DNA from: an uncultured Clostridia bacterium
GTDB taxonomy: Bacteria > Bacillota > Clostridia > Oscillospirales > Ruminococcaceae
Reading direction: 5' to 3'
Length of the DNA stretch: 48,280 nucleotides
Assembly (NCBI GenBank): GCA_944385925.1
Contig: CALWZE010000080.1
Span: 1-48,280, forward strand
Shown piece by piece: positions 17,391-25,493 of this stretch. The notes under the pieces were generated by a model. The model worked only from the letters and a program-made list of their open reading frames with translations. It searched no databases and was not told where the DNA came from. Positions within the stretch are counted from its first letter, which is position 1. The number at the start of each line of letters is the position of its first letter. A program made the translations under genes and the position numbers.

Positions 17391-18752
17391 GTGGATAAAA
17401 AAGAGAGACTTGAGTTCCATTTGGGTTATTTCGGACAATATATCCCTTTGCTGGTGGCACTGATTTTCATTGTTATTGCGGCGCTGAACGAGTCCAATGT
17501 TAACGGATACAGCATTGCATTTTTTGCGGCGATCATAATCGGCGGTCTGTTTGCAAAGGATCGCAATGCTTACGGAGATGCAGCGGTAAAGGGCGTGGCC
17601 CGACCGATGTTCGGTACCGTGACGATTGCCATTATTTTTGCGGCAGTGGCTGGTAAACTGGTTTCTGCCAGCGGTATGATCGATACAATGGCCGGCCTGC
17701 TGATTGATGCAAAGCTGCTTGGTGGCGCGTTTTGCGCTATCAGCTTTCTGCTGTGCTGCTTGTTATCCATGTCGACGGGAACATCGGTGGGAACTTATGT
17801 AATTACGATGCCGATACTTTTTCCGGTTGGCGTGCTGGTGGGTGTAAATCCTGTTTTTATGGTGGGCGCAATCGTTTCGGGCGGCTTGTTCGGAGATAAT
17901 CTGGCGCCCATATCGGACACGACTATTGCCTCTGCGGGCACACAGGGCGCCCAAATGGGGGAGGTTGTGCGCACAAGATGTTGGTATTCGCTTCCGGTCG
18001 CGACAGGATGTTTTGTACTGTATTGGATTTTCGGCGGCGGCGGTGCGCAGCAAACTGCGGAAAATGCATTGGAAAAGAATCCGCTTTCTTTGCTGATGAT
18101 CGCGGTTCCGGCTATTGTGGTTGTGCTGTGTCTGCTTAAAATCCATCTTATCGCATCGCTGTCTTTTGGAATTTTAGGGGGCGTGCTCATAGGTCTGGTT
18201 ACCGGGCTCTATTCCTTCAGTGATTTGTTTGCTTATCCTGGCGGCTTTACGGTCGGCGGAATGGTTATTGAAGCGATTCTCGGAACTGCGTCAACGATTT
18301 TTATGTTAATCGGCGCGTTTATGTTTTTGGGGATTATAGAGCAGACGAGAATTATTGATGAGGTGGCGAATGGCATATTCCGGGTTTCGCGCGGCAGAAG
18401 AAGCGCAGAACTTTCAATCGTTCTGGCAATCGGTATTCTGGGCGCAATTACAGGGGTATGCACGGTCAGCATGATTGCGCTGGGCGATGTGGTTTGCCGA
18501 ATTGGTGAAAAGTATGGGATTGATAAAAGCCGCAGAGCGAATCTTATGGATTGCGGCGGTCTGTCCCTTACCTCACTTGCGCCTTGGACAGTTCACGCGG
18601 TCTATCCGGTAACGCTGGCGGCGACTTCCAATCCTGAAATTGCGCTTTCCCCCCTTCAGGTGGTTTCGCATAACTTCTATGGTCTTTTGATGGTCCTGCT
18701 GATGGCTGTGGCCATATTGACCGGATATCACCGAACAAAAAAGTCTGTTTAA
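17391..18752 (+). CDS. NhaC family antiporter (Na+/H+ or substrate-coupled)
   Basis: A 453-residue polytopic membrane protein of the NhaC family. Diagnostic parts are MSTGTSVGTYVITMPILFPVG, GGLFGDNLAPISDTT (the family's conserved Gly-Asp and Ser-Asp-Thr-Thr region) and GGLSLTSLAPWTVHA near the end. The start is the GTG at 17391, nine bases after GGAGG (17377-17381). A longer frame to 17169 reads through the promoter and is not coding. Family members exchange Na+ and H+, sometimes coupled to malate/lactate or other acids, so the exported ion cannot be named. It diverges from the M29 peptidase gene with a 311-bp shared control region, and a terminator follows. Confidence 0.87.
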   Translation: MDKKERLEFHLGYFGQYIPLLVALIFIVIAALNESNVNGYSIAFFAAIIIGGLFAKDRNAYGDAAVKGVARPMFGTVTIAIIFAAVAGKLVSASGMIDTMAGLLIDAKLLGGAFCAISFLLCCLLSMSTGTSVGTYVITMPILFPVGVLVGVNPVFMVGAIVSGGLFGDNLAPISDTTIASAGTQGAQMGEVVRTRCWYSLPVATGCFVLYWIFGGGGAQQTAENALEKNPLSLLMIAVPAIVVVLCLLKIHLIASLSFGILGGVLIGLVTGLYSFSDLFAYPGGFTVGGMVIEAILGTASTIFMLIGAFMFLGIIEQTRIIDEVANGIFRVSRGRRSAELSIVLAIGILGAITGVCTVSMIALGDVVCRIGEKYGIDKSRRANLMDCGGLSLTSLAPWTVHAVYPVTLAATSNPEIALSPLQVVSHNFYGLLMVLLMAVAILTGYHRTKKSV

Positions 18753-18773
18753 TATTTACTAACCAATAAATGC

Positions 18774-18821
18774 AGCGCCGCCTTTTGCCCGAAGTTTATC
18801 GGACAGAAAGCGGCGCTTTTA
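18774..18821 (+). terminator. Terminator after the antiporter gene
   Basis: AGCGCCGC (18774-18781) pairs with GCGGCGCT (18809-18816), extended by CTTT/AAA, and is followed by four Ts. The loop is long, about 22 bases. Confidence 0.75.
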
Positions 18822-18858
18822 GTTCTGCATCTTTGCCTTAAAATACTTTTATTATTTC

Positions 18859-18900
18859 AAAAAAGAAATGGGATAAAACCGAAAAGGCTTTATCCCATTT
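18859..18900 (-). terminator. Terminator of tRNA-Leu
   Basis: On the minus strand AAATGGGATAAA pairs with TTTATCCCATTT (plus 18866-18877 and 18889-18900) with inner GCC/GGT pairs, then C and six Ts (18859-18864). It begins exactly at the tRNA 3' end. Confidence 0.85.
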
Positions 18901-18984
18901 GGTGCGAGTGACGAGACTTGAACTCGTACGCCATAAGACACACGCCCCTCAAACGTGCCTGTCTGCCGATTCCAGCACACTCGC
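18900..18984 (-). tRNA. tRNA-Leu (anticodon GAG)
   Basis: 85 bases including encoded CCA. Acceptor GCGAGTG pairs with CACTCGC. The D stem is CTG/CAG, the anticodon stem CACGT/GCGTG has loop TTGAGGG (anticodon GAG), the long variable arm is typical of Leu, and the T arm is ACGAG-TTCAAGT-CTCGT. Confidence 0.95.
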
Positions 18985-19002
18985 TTGTTTATCGCGAGAT
19001 GT

Positions 19003-19032
19003 ATTATAGCAAATATGGAATCATTTTGTCAA
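19003..19032 (-). promoter_or_regulatory. Consensus promoter of tRNA-Leu
   Basis: On the minus strand TTGACA (19027-19032), 18 bases, TATAAT (19003-19008), ending about 19 bases before the tRNA 5' end. Confidence 0.85.
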
Positions 19033-19168
19033 CAGTTTTTTGAAAAAAGAATCAGAAAGATTGCATTTTTAATACTTTAAAAATATACGGGTACGGGGCA
19101 CAAAGTCCGGGATTGGAACATATTACATCTGGACATCTTAGGAGAAAAAGCGTATGATAAATAAAAAA

Positions 19169-19180
19169 GAACAAATGTTC
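19169..19180. promoter_or_regulatory. LexA (SOS) box
   Basis: GAACAAATGTTC fits the Firmicutes LexA consensus GAAC-N4-GTTC, and the arms extend to seven bases (AAAGAAC/GTTCTTT). It lies 17 bases before the start of the Y-family polymerase gene, a standard SOS target. Confidence 0.88.
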
Positions 19181-19196
19181 TTTCCCTGGAGGAGAT

Positions 19197-20438
19197 ATGG
19201 GAAGAATCATTCTGCATTGCGATCTAAACGGATTTTACGCATCGGTTGAATGTTTTTATCATCCCGAACTGCGCGCTTTTCCGGTAGCCGTTGCCGGAGA
19301 CCCTGAATTGCGTCATGGGATTATTCTGGCCAAAAACGGAATTGCCAAGCAGTATGGGGTCAAGACGGGAGAAGCGATCTGGCAGGCGAGGGAAAAGTGT
19401 CCGGGGCTTATAACGGTTAAGCCACATTTTGAATTGTATCAGAAGCATTCCCGGCTTGCGCGCATGATCTATACGGAATATTCCGATCGGGTGGAAAGTT
19501 TTGGACCGGATGAATGCTGGCTTGATCTGTCCGGGCGGGTGGACAGCATGCAGGCGGGACAAAGAACGGCGGATGAAATACGGCGAAGGATCCGGGAAGA
19601 GCTTGGAATTACGGTCTCTGTTGGCGTATCGTTCAACAAAATTTTTGCAAAACTGGGTTCAGACTATAAAAAGCCGGATGCAACGACCGTGATTTCCGAG
19701 GACAATTTTCGACAAATCGTCTGGCCTCTTGCGGCCAGTGAAATGATCTATGTAGGCAAGGCGACGACCCGCAAACTTGCGCGTTTTGGTATTCATACAT
19801 TGGGGCAGCTTGCAGTGGCTGATCCTCAGGCGCTTCGCGGATTGTTGGGCAAGAACGGCGTCATGCTGTGGAGATGGGCAAACGGTCAGGATTATGCCGC
19901 GGTCAGACAGTACCAGGCTGAACCTGCTGTTAAATCGATTGGCAACAGCACGACTGCACCTCACGACATTGTCAGCGACGATGATCTTCGCATTACGCTG
20001 CATCTGCTGTGCGAAAGCGTGGCGTCCCGGCTGCGGGATCAGGGCTACCGGTGCGGAACAGTGCAGATCCACATTCGGGATAAGACATTGTTTGTATATG
20101 AAAGGCAGGCGCCGCTGCCTTATCCGGCCGGGGACGCGGAAAGCCTTTTTCACGCTGCCTATAAGCTGGCGTCCAGGCATAATCTGCGGGAACATCCTGT
20201 GCGCTCACTGGGCGTTCGTGCCTGCGCTTTGGTAGATGACAAGGTGACCCAGCTTTCCATCTTTCCCGAGATACAGCGGATGCAGAAACAGGAAGAACTT
20301 GAACGTGCGATGGATGATCTGAAAAACCGCTTCGGGGCAAAAATTGTGCAGCGCGGTTTGATGCTGACCGACCGGAAAATGTCTGCGCTTGATCCCAAAC
20401 GAGATCACACCGTTCACCCTGAAAGTTATTTCAGATAA
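19197..20438 (+). CDS. dinB: Y-family DNA polymerase IV, SOS-controlled
   Basis: Error-prone polymerase for copying past damaged bases. The 413-residue protein has the palm catalytic residues Asp9 (LHCDLNGFYASVE) and Asp105-Glu106 (SFGPDECWLDLSG). The helix-hairpin-helix thumb sequence KATTRKLARFGIHTLGQLA lies near 185-203, and a little-finger domain extends to ~375. The tail is basic but ends HTVHPESYFR, with no recognised QLxLF beta-clamp motif at the extreme end; QLSIF near residue 351 is a clamp-motif candidate. GGAGGAGAT precedes the ATG. A LexA box covers the promoter, and a 78-residue gene follows after 18 bases, probably co-transcribed. Clostridial homologues of similar length are usually called dinB or DNA polymerase IV. 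Confidence 0.92.
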   Translation: MGRIILHCDLNGFYASVECFYHPELRAFPVAVAGDPELRHGIILAKNGIAKQYGVKTGEAIWQAREKCPGLITVKPHFELYQKHSRLARMIYTEYSDRVESFGPDECWLDLSGRVDSMQAGQRTADEIRRRIREELGITVSVGVSFNKIFAKLGSDYKKPDATTVISEDNFRQIVWPLAASEMIYVGKATTRKLARFGIHTLGQLAVADPQALRGLLGKNGVMLWRWANGQDYAAVRQYQAEPAVKSIGNSTTAPHDIVSDDDLRITLHLLCESVASRLRDQGYRCGTVQIHIRDKTLFVYERQAPLPYPAGDAESLFHAAYKLASRHNLREHPVRSLGVRACALVDDKVTQLSIFPEIQRMQKQEELERAMDDLKNRFGAKIVQRGLMLTDRKMSALDPKRDHTVHPESYFR

Positions 20439-20456
20439 ACAGGAGAGGAAAAGGGT

Positions 20457-20693
20457 ATGGACTACAAAATTTACGTTCGGGTCCGCTCGGAGACCGACAT
20501 TGACGGCAATGTTTTGCCTACGCATATTATCTGGTCGGATGACCGGGTGTTTCCCGTGGATCGGGTTTTGGACGTCCAGCGGCGTGCCAGCACCAAAGCG
20601 GGAGGGCTGGGTATGCGGTATACCGTGCGGATTCATGGAAAAGAACGATATCTTTTTTTTGAGAATCCACGCTGGTTTGTAGAGGGAAAGTAA
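20457..20693 (+). CDS. Small protein co-transcribed with the SOS polymerase
   Basis: The 78-residue product (MDYKIYVRVRSETDIDGN onward, ending RWFVEGK) is rich in Arg, Val and Asp with alternating strands, and has no membrane segment. It recalls small beta-rich proteins encoded after polymerase genes in other bacteria, such as DUF6504, but I cannot assign a family with confidence. AGGAGAGGAAAAGGG lies before the ATG, 18 bases after the dinB stop. The arrangement implies SOS induction with dinB and possibly a role as polymerase accessory. That role is inferred from position alone. Confidence 0.75.
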   Translation: MDYKIYVRVRSETDIDGNVLPTHIIWSDDRVFPVDRVLDVQRRASTKAGGLGMRYTVRIHGKERYLFFENPRWFVEGK

Positions 20694-20712
20694 AAGCGGC
20701 CCTGCGGGCCGC
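20692..20712 (-). terminator. GC-rich hairpin ending the azlCD operon
   Basis: GCGGCCC (20696-20702) and GGGCCGC (20706-20712) form a perfect stem around TGC. On the minus strand it is followed by TTTTA, which overlaps the stop codon of the plus-strand small gene. It may act in both directions. Confidence 0.65.
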
Positions 20713-20795
20713 CAAAATAGTATAATAATATAAATGTAAAATCGAAACCACGAAGTTCAAACAGTTTATAGGAATAATAAGAAGGAAAAAAGCGA

Positions 20796-21122
20796 CTAAA
20801 ACACAAGCTGCACAAGCAGCATATAAACAACAGTTCCGCAGAGAATGGAAAGAAGCGTGTTGCGTTTCCACAGATGCAATGCAATTACACAGGCGCTGGC
20901 GACAAGTTCCGGAATTCCGTGGGCCGGTCCGGTAAGATCGGTTCCTTTCAGGCAATAGACCACCAGCATACCGATTGCGGCGGCGGGAAGCACGCGGCCA
21001 AGGTAGCGAATACTTTGCGGTGCGGATTTCCCCGCAGGAAAAAGCAGAAAAGGGAGAAATCGGGTCAGCGAGGTGCCCAAAGCGAGCATGGCGATGGTAA
21101 TCCAAAGCTGAGTGTTGCTCAT
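20796..21122 (-). CDS. azlD: AzlD-family branched-chain amino acid exporter subunit
   Basis: AzlD is the small subunit of the AzlCD (LIV-E) exporter of branched-chain and related amino acids. The 108-residue protein has four predicted helices and the family's early [10 protein letters not shown], followed by [19 protein letters not shown]. Its start overlaps the azlC stop by four bases, the usual azlC-azlD arrangement. Substrate is assigned from the family only. Confidence 0.88.
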   Translation of the reverse strand: MSNTQLWITIAMLALGTSLTRFLPFLLFPAGKSAPQSIRYLGRVLPAAAIGMLVVYCLKGTDLTGPAHGIPELVASACVIALHLWKRNTLLSILCGTVVYMLLVQLVF

Positions 21123-21829
21123 TGCACTGCGCCCCCTTTCTCAAGCTGCGGACGGAAAAGGAACAGAAGAAGCAGAATGGCAACCATAGCGGGAAGCAGA
21201 AACCGGTCGGCGCCGAACAGCACCAGACACAGAACAGAAACAGCGACGCCGATGCCGGCGCTCAGATAGTTCTTTTCCTTTTTTAACTGTTCCAGAAACA
21301 GCACAAGGATCAGGGCCGTCATGACAAAGTCCAGACCTTCGGCATCAAAGGGCAAAAGCGAACCGAACAGAGAGCCGATTATGGTTCCGGCGATCCAGTA
21401 AAGCTGATCGAGCAGCGAGACAAAAAACATAAACCAGCTGCGATCGACGGTCTGCGGAGGGTCAACCGTGCAGTTGATGGAGAAGGTCTCGTCGCACATT
21501 GCAAAAATGAGATAGGGCTTTTTCCAGCCAGACTCGCTGTAGCGGTCCAGCATGGCAAGACCATAAAACAGATGACGCGCGCCGGTCATCAGCATCAAGA
21601 CCAGCGCGCCGACCGGATCAAAAGCGCCGATAAGCAGGCTAACACCGATAAACTGGGCAGTTCCGGAAAAAACAAACACGCTCATTAAAATGCCGTAAAC
21701 AGGGGAAAAACCGGACAGGTTCATGTATACGCCGAAGGCGGTTCCCATAAATAAAAAACCGGCCATAATGGGTATTGTGTGCGGAAATGCGGCGGCCAAT
21801 GCGGCGCGCACACCAGACCTTGTTTGCAA
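21119..21829 (-). CDS. azlC: AzlC-family branched-chain amino acid exporter subunit
   Basis: Large subunit of the AzlCD exporter, 236 residues, with about eight helices. Family segments include [19 protein letters not shown] near the start, [24 protein letters not shown] and DETFSIN. The start is a TTG at 21829: AGGAGG lies six bases upstream, while a longer frame to 21880 would place that ribosome binding site inside the coding region. The gene diverges from the EAL protein. No dedicated Lrp-type regulator is present next to it, unlike in Bacillus. Confidence 0.9.
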   Translation of the reverse strand: MQTRSGVRAALAAAFPHTIPIMAGFLFMGTAFGVYMNLSGFSPVYGILMSVFVFSGTAQFIGVSLLIGAFDPVGALVLMLMTGARHLFYGLAMLDRYSESGWKKPYLIFAMCDETFSINCTVDPPQTVDRSWFMFFVSLLDQLYWIAGTIIGSLFGSLLPFDAEGLDFVMTALILVLFLEQLKKEKNYLSAGIGVAVSVLCLVLFGADRFLLPAMVAILLLLFLFRPQLEKGGAVQ

Positions 21830-22012
21830 ATCGATTCCTCCTGACACAGCCAATAGATAATGGATCGGCAAACCGATCACAAAAAAATATTCTATGGCAT
21901 TTCAGAGGAAAAGTAAAGAAGGAAACAGCCATCGTGAATCGGCTGAGCAGATAAATCTTAACAGAGTTCATTGCCGGGTTCGTGGACAATATCGATATTT
22001 TTTGCTACACTA

Positions 22013-22025
22013 TACATAGTATGTA
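22013..22025. promoter_or_regulatory. 13-bp dyad upstream of the EAL-domain gene
   Basis: TACATA and TATGTA are perfect arms around a central G, inside the stretch from CTACAC to GTAGAG and 17 bases before the ATG. It may be an operator, but no regulator is linked to it. Confidence 0.3.
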
Positions 22026-22041
22026 GAGTGGAGCGGTAAAG

Positions 22042-24348
22042 ATGATCAAAAGAAGAAACCGCGAAGAAAAAACATGGGGTTCAGGGCTGTTGCGCCCCAA
22101 AAAATCAGAGGGTATCGTGTTGATCACCCTTGCAGTGCTTGCTGTGTTGGCCTCGGGCGCACTTGTTTGGACTGCGTCCAACCTGACACAGTCCATCAAC
22201 CGGCGCACCCGAATTTATGCACAGGATGTCTCTACGCAGGTAGCAAATAATATCGCTTATCGTCTTCGGCATGTTGTCGAGGACCTGGAAATGCTCCGTG
22301 ATGCAACGCTGGAGATGCGGGATACTAACGGAATCGAGAAGTTCAGAGAATATTTAAGCGCTCAAACAGGCAAAAGCGGATATGACGCTTTTGTAGTTGT
22401 GGATACTGAGCTAAACGCCTGGGCAAGCCAGGAAATTGATGAGGAGTGGACGAACTGCGAGGCGATTCAGAGCGCGCTTGCCGGCGAAAACGGGATGACA
22501 ATTTTATCAGAGCAGAGCATCCTGTACACGGTTCCGATCTATGCGGATAGTGGAGAAGTCGCCGGCGCTTTCGGAGGTCTGCGCAAGCGGGCGAATATGC
22601 AGGAGCTGATTCAGCCCCAGAGCTTTTCGGGTATGAGGTTGATCTGCATCATTAACAGCAGGGAAGAACTTGTGATTGCACCGGGAGATTTAGCGCCTTT
22701 CCTTGCGTTGGACGAGATCTTCAATGAAGAGGCCGATGCTGAAATGGAACGGGAGGTCGCCCAGCTCAAGCAGGATATTCAGCAAGGAAAAAACGGCGTT
22801 ATTCAGTTTACAGCGGTAAATGGAGACAGTCTGCTGCTTGCTTATAATCCAATGGGGGTTTATGACTGGACTTTGCTTACCCTGATTCCGGCAGATCTGA
22901 TCTCGCATGAAACGGATATTTACACGGCACAGAATTTTATCATTGTCGTCCTTGTATTGCTGCTGTTCATGGTTACAATCTTTGTGTTGTTTTCCAGTGA
23001 CCGCAAGCATTATCGTGAACTGGACAGAATAGCGTTCTCCGATCCGGTGACAGGCGGGGCGAATACCTCGGCATTTCTGCTGCGCTGTTCGGAGCTTCTG
23101 CGTACAGCACCGGCCGGCAGCTACACGCTGGTTGCCCTGAATTTGAAAGATTTCAAACTGATCAACGAACAGTTCGGGACTGAAAACGGGGATAAAACAC
23201 TGCGCCATATTCTGCATTCAATTCAGCTGCATATTGGCAACGGGGAACTGGCGGCGAGAGCGGAGGCGGATAACTTCCTCGTGTGTCTTCGCTTGTCCGA
23301 TCAGCAGGCTGTGCGGCAGCGGATTGACGATATTGTCCGCGAAATCAATTCATTTAACGCAACTCGCAGCGAACCGTATTATTTGACCGTGCAGGCCGGC
23401 GCTTGTCTGGTGGATGATCCTGATTTGGAAATCACGGTGCTGCAAGCGCGTGCGCAGGCGGCCTGCAACAGCCGGGATGCACATGAAGATGGGGTCTGCC
23501 TGTTCTATGACAGTTCTCTGACTGAAAAACGCACATTGGAGTGGAGATACAACAATCTGTTCGCCAATTCTATTGAAAACGGCGATTTTCAAGTTTATTT
23601 TCAACCGAAAATCAGAGCGGCAGATGAGCGAATCGGTGGCGCGGAAGCGCTTGTGCGCTGGCTGCACCCAAAGGAAGGGCTCATCTCTCCTGGGGATTTT
23701 ATCCCCGTCTTTGAAAAAAACGGCAGAATATGCACGCTGGATCTCTTCGTGTTCACCAAGGTATGTGAGAACCTGCGTAAGTGGATAGACGAAGGCCGAA
23801 GAGTGGCGCCGGTTTCAATAAATCTTTCCCGCATGCATTTTTCCAAATCGGATTTTTTGGACGAATATGCACAGATCGCTCGAAAATACGAACTGCCTGC
23901 CGGCCTGATCGAACTGGAGTTGACCGAATCAATCTTTTTTGACGACAATCATATAGAAATTGTGCGTGCGCAGATTCGCAGAATGCATGAGTTGGGATTC
24001 CGCTGCTCTTTGGATGATTTCGGATCGGGCTTTTCGTCGCTTGGCCTGTTGATGGAATTCGATGTTGATACAATTAAAATGGACAGGCGCTTTTTCCAGA
24101 ACATCGAGCGGCCCAAGACAGAACCGACTGTCTGCGCAATTGTGGAACTCGCACACCGGCTTGGCGCAACGGTTGTTGCAGAAGGCATTGAAACGGAGGA
24201 TCAGCTGGCGTTGATTCGGCGCGCAGGCGGAGACTTTGTGCAGGGATATTATTATGCGAAGCCGATGCCGACGGACGCGTTTGAAGAATGGGTGACTGGC
24301 TGGAACGCTCAGCACGGCTTCGAGAGTGCCGATCCGGCTGAAATATAA
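22042..24348 (+). CDS. Membrane cache-GGDEF-EAL protein, likely c-di-GMP phosphodiesterase
   Basis: A 768-residue signalling protein. Order: membrane helix ~31-52, extracytoplasmic cache-like sensor ~60-295, second helix ~299-320, GGDEF domain ~330-480, EAL domain ~505-755. The GGDEF signature is degenerate (RAEADNF where RxGGDEF is expected), so cyclase activity is unlikely. The EAL domain looks intact: EALVRW, the Asn in SINLS, ELTES, DDFGSGFSSL, IKMD, VAEGIET and QGYYYAKP, which supply the metal and substrate residues. The inference is that an external ligand controls c-di-GMP breakdown, possibly with GTP acting through the dead GGDEF domain as in other tandem proteins. It is a single gene, followed by a terminator. 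Confidence 0.92.
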   Translation: MIKRRNREEKTWGSGLLRPKKSEGIVLITLAVLAVLASGALVWTASNLTQSINRRTRIYAQDVSTQVANNIAYRLRHVVEDLEMLRDATLEMRDTNGIEKFREYLSAQTGKSGYDAFVVVDTELNAWASQEIDEEWTNCEAIQSALAGENGMTILSEQSILYTVPIYADSGEVAGAFGGLRKRANMQELIQPQSFSGMRLICIINSREELVIAPGDLAPFLALDEIFNEEADAEMEREVAQLKQDIQQGKNGVIQFTAVNGDSLLLAYNPMGVYDWTLLTLIPADLISHETDIYTAQNFIIVVLVLLLFMVTIFVLFSSDRKHYRELDRIAFSDPVTGGANTSAFLLRCSELLRTAPAGSYTLVALNLKDFKLINEQFGTENGDKTLRHILHSIQLHIGNGELAARAEADNFLVCLRLSDQQAVRQRIDDIVREINSFNATRSEPYYLTVQAGACLVDDPDLEITVLQARAQAACNSRDAHEDGVCLFYDSSLTEKRTLEWRYNNLFANSIENGDFQVYFQPKIRAADERIGGAEALVRWLHPKEGLISPGDFIPVFEKNGRICTLDLFVFTKVCENLRKWIDEGRRVAPVSINLSRMHFSKSDFLDEYAQIARKYELPAGLIELELTESIFFDDNHIEIVRAQIRRMHELGFRCSLDDFGSGFSSLGLLMEFDVDTIKMDRRFFQNIERPKTEPTVCAIVELAHRLGATVVAEGIETEDQLALIRRAGGDFVQGYYYAKPMPTDAFEEWVTGWNAQHGFESADPAEI

Positions 24349-24375
24349 CGAGAAAAAATATAAAATTTTAATGAA

Positions 24376-24417
24376 ACAAAGGCCTGCCGGACTCATCGAT
24401 CCGGTAGGTCTTTGTTG
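24376..24417 (+). terminator. Terminator after the EAL-domain gene
   Basis: Sixteen-base arms ACAAAGGCCTGCCGGA (24376-24391) and TCCGGTAGGTCTTTGT (24400-24415) pair throughout, using two G-U pairs, followed by a short T-rich tail. Confidence 0.75.
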
Positions 24418-24570
24418 TCAAATTAACATATAAAAAATCCGTGTGAAAGGTTGTTTAATTAGAGTAAAGTTAAGGCTTAGAGCATGGAAAAAAGAATTTG
24501 AATTTGATAAAGCGTCGGAGTACCCCTGCGTATATTAAATTGACGAAAAATAACGCGCATACTGCGTTAG

Positions 24571-25392
24571 TCATTTGGGCGATTTTGGCTGAGACGCTGC
24601 GATGCGTGCCTGCAGCTCGGTTCGATGTTCGGAAAAATCAGCTGATTCGTGAATGTCGATCAGCACGATTTCCAGCAGCTCATTTCCCAGAATAAGGCCG
24701 TGTTCGCGGGCATATTGAAACAGCTGTGTGATCCAGCGGTCGCTTTGTTTACTGCTGCCGGCGTAGCGGATGGTTAAAAACCACCCCGCCTCTATGCTGG
24801 CGGCGGCTTCCTGAGAATCCGCAAAAATGAGCGCGCCCTCATATTGGTGATAATCCCCCTTAGAGGCCGAAAGAAAATTCAAACGAGCGCCGATCTGAGT
24901 GTTTCCGAGTACGTGCTGTCTTTCGCCGGTTGCGTTGATCAGCTTTTTCACCAGAAGGTCCATTTCAGCGTCGGTGCGGAAAGGCTCCAGAATCTCATAG
25001 CAGCTGCGCCGGCAAAAATATTTTTTCTCTACCACTCCCACAGGAAGGCTGCGGGCCTGTTCGAGTGCGGAGATTTTTCTCTCGACGCTGCGTTGAAGTC
25101 GCTTTAAGGCGAGCTGTTTGCGTTCAACGCTTTCCAGCTCCTGCCGAAGAAGAGAGAGGGTGGTGTCGACACTTTGCCGGTTCAGATAGTTGCCGATGTC
25201 CTGCATGGAAAAACCAAGTTCGCGAAGATCGCGGATCACATTAAGTCGCCAGAGATCCTGAATGCTGTAAAGCCGGTACCCGTTCTCTCCGCGCGCCGGA
25301 CAGATCAGCCCAAGCTCTTCATAATAACGGATGGCGTCGGTGCCAATACCGTACAAAGCCGCAATTTCCCCGATTTTGTAATAACGCTGCAT
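24571..25392 (-). CDS. MerR family regulator, BmrR-like, of the adjacent MATE exporter
   Basis: A 273-residue regulator with an N-terminal MerR winged helix (MQRYYKIGEIAALYGIGTDAIRYYEELGLICPARGENGYRLY seen as residues ~1-42), a dimerisation coiled coil (~75-115) and a large C-terminal ligand-binding domain. Length and layout match BmrR-type multidrug-sensing activators. GGAGGGG before the ATG at 25392 fixes the start. It is divergent from the first MATE gene. The 101-bp gap contains a promoter with a 19-bp spacer and a perfect dyad, exactly the target expected for a MerR activator. The ligand is unknown; toxic cations or other drugs are the usual class. Confidence 0.9.
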   Translation of the reverse strand: MQRYYKIGEIAALYGIGTDAIRYYEELGLICPARGENGYRLYSIQDLWRLNVIRDLRELGFSMQDIGNYLNRQSVDTTLSLLRQELESVERKQLALKRLQRSVERKISALEQARSLPVGVVEKKYFCRRSCYEILEPFRTDAEMDLLVKKLINATGERQHVLGNTQIGARLNFLSASKGDYHQYEGALIFADSQEAAASIEAGWFLTIRYAGSSKQSDRWITQLFQYAREHGLILGNELLEIVLIDIHESADFSEHRTELQARIAASQPKSPK

Positions 25393-25413
25393 TTCGTCCC
25401 CTCCGTCACGGAC

Positions 25414-25444
25414 TTGACATTGGTATTGTACCAAGGTTTACAAT
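25414..25444 (+). promoter_or_regulatory. MerR-type promoter with 19-bp spacer and dyad
   Basis: TTGACA (25414-25419), 19 bases, TACAAT (25439-25444). The spacer holds the perfect dyad TTGGTA-TTG-TACCAA (25420-25434). A spacer this long is a MerR-family signature: the regulator twists the DNA so that RNA polymerase can use the misplaced boxes. Confidence 0.88.
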
Positions 25445-25493
25445 GGAAAACAAGAAATTCCGAATAATCGGGAAAAGGAAAGGATTTGTTAAT

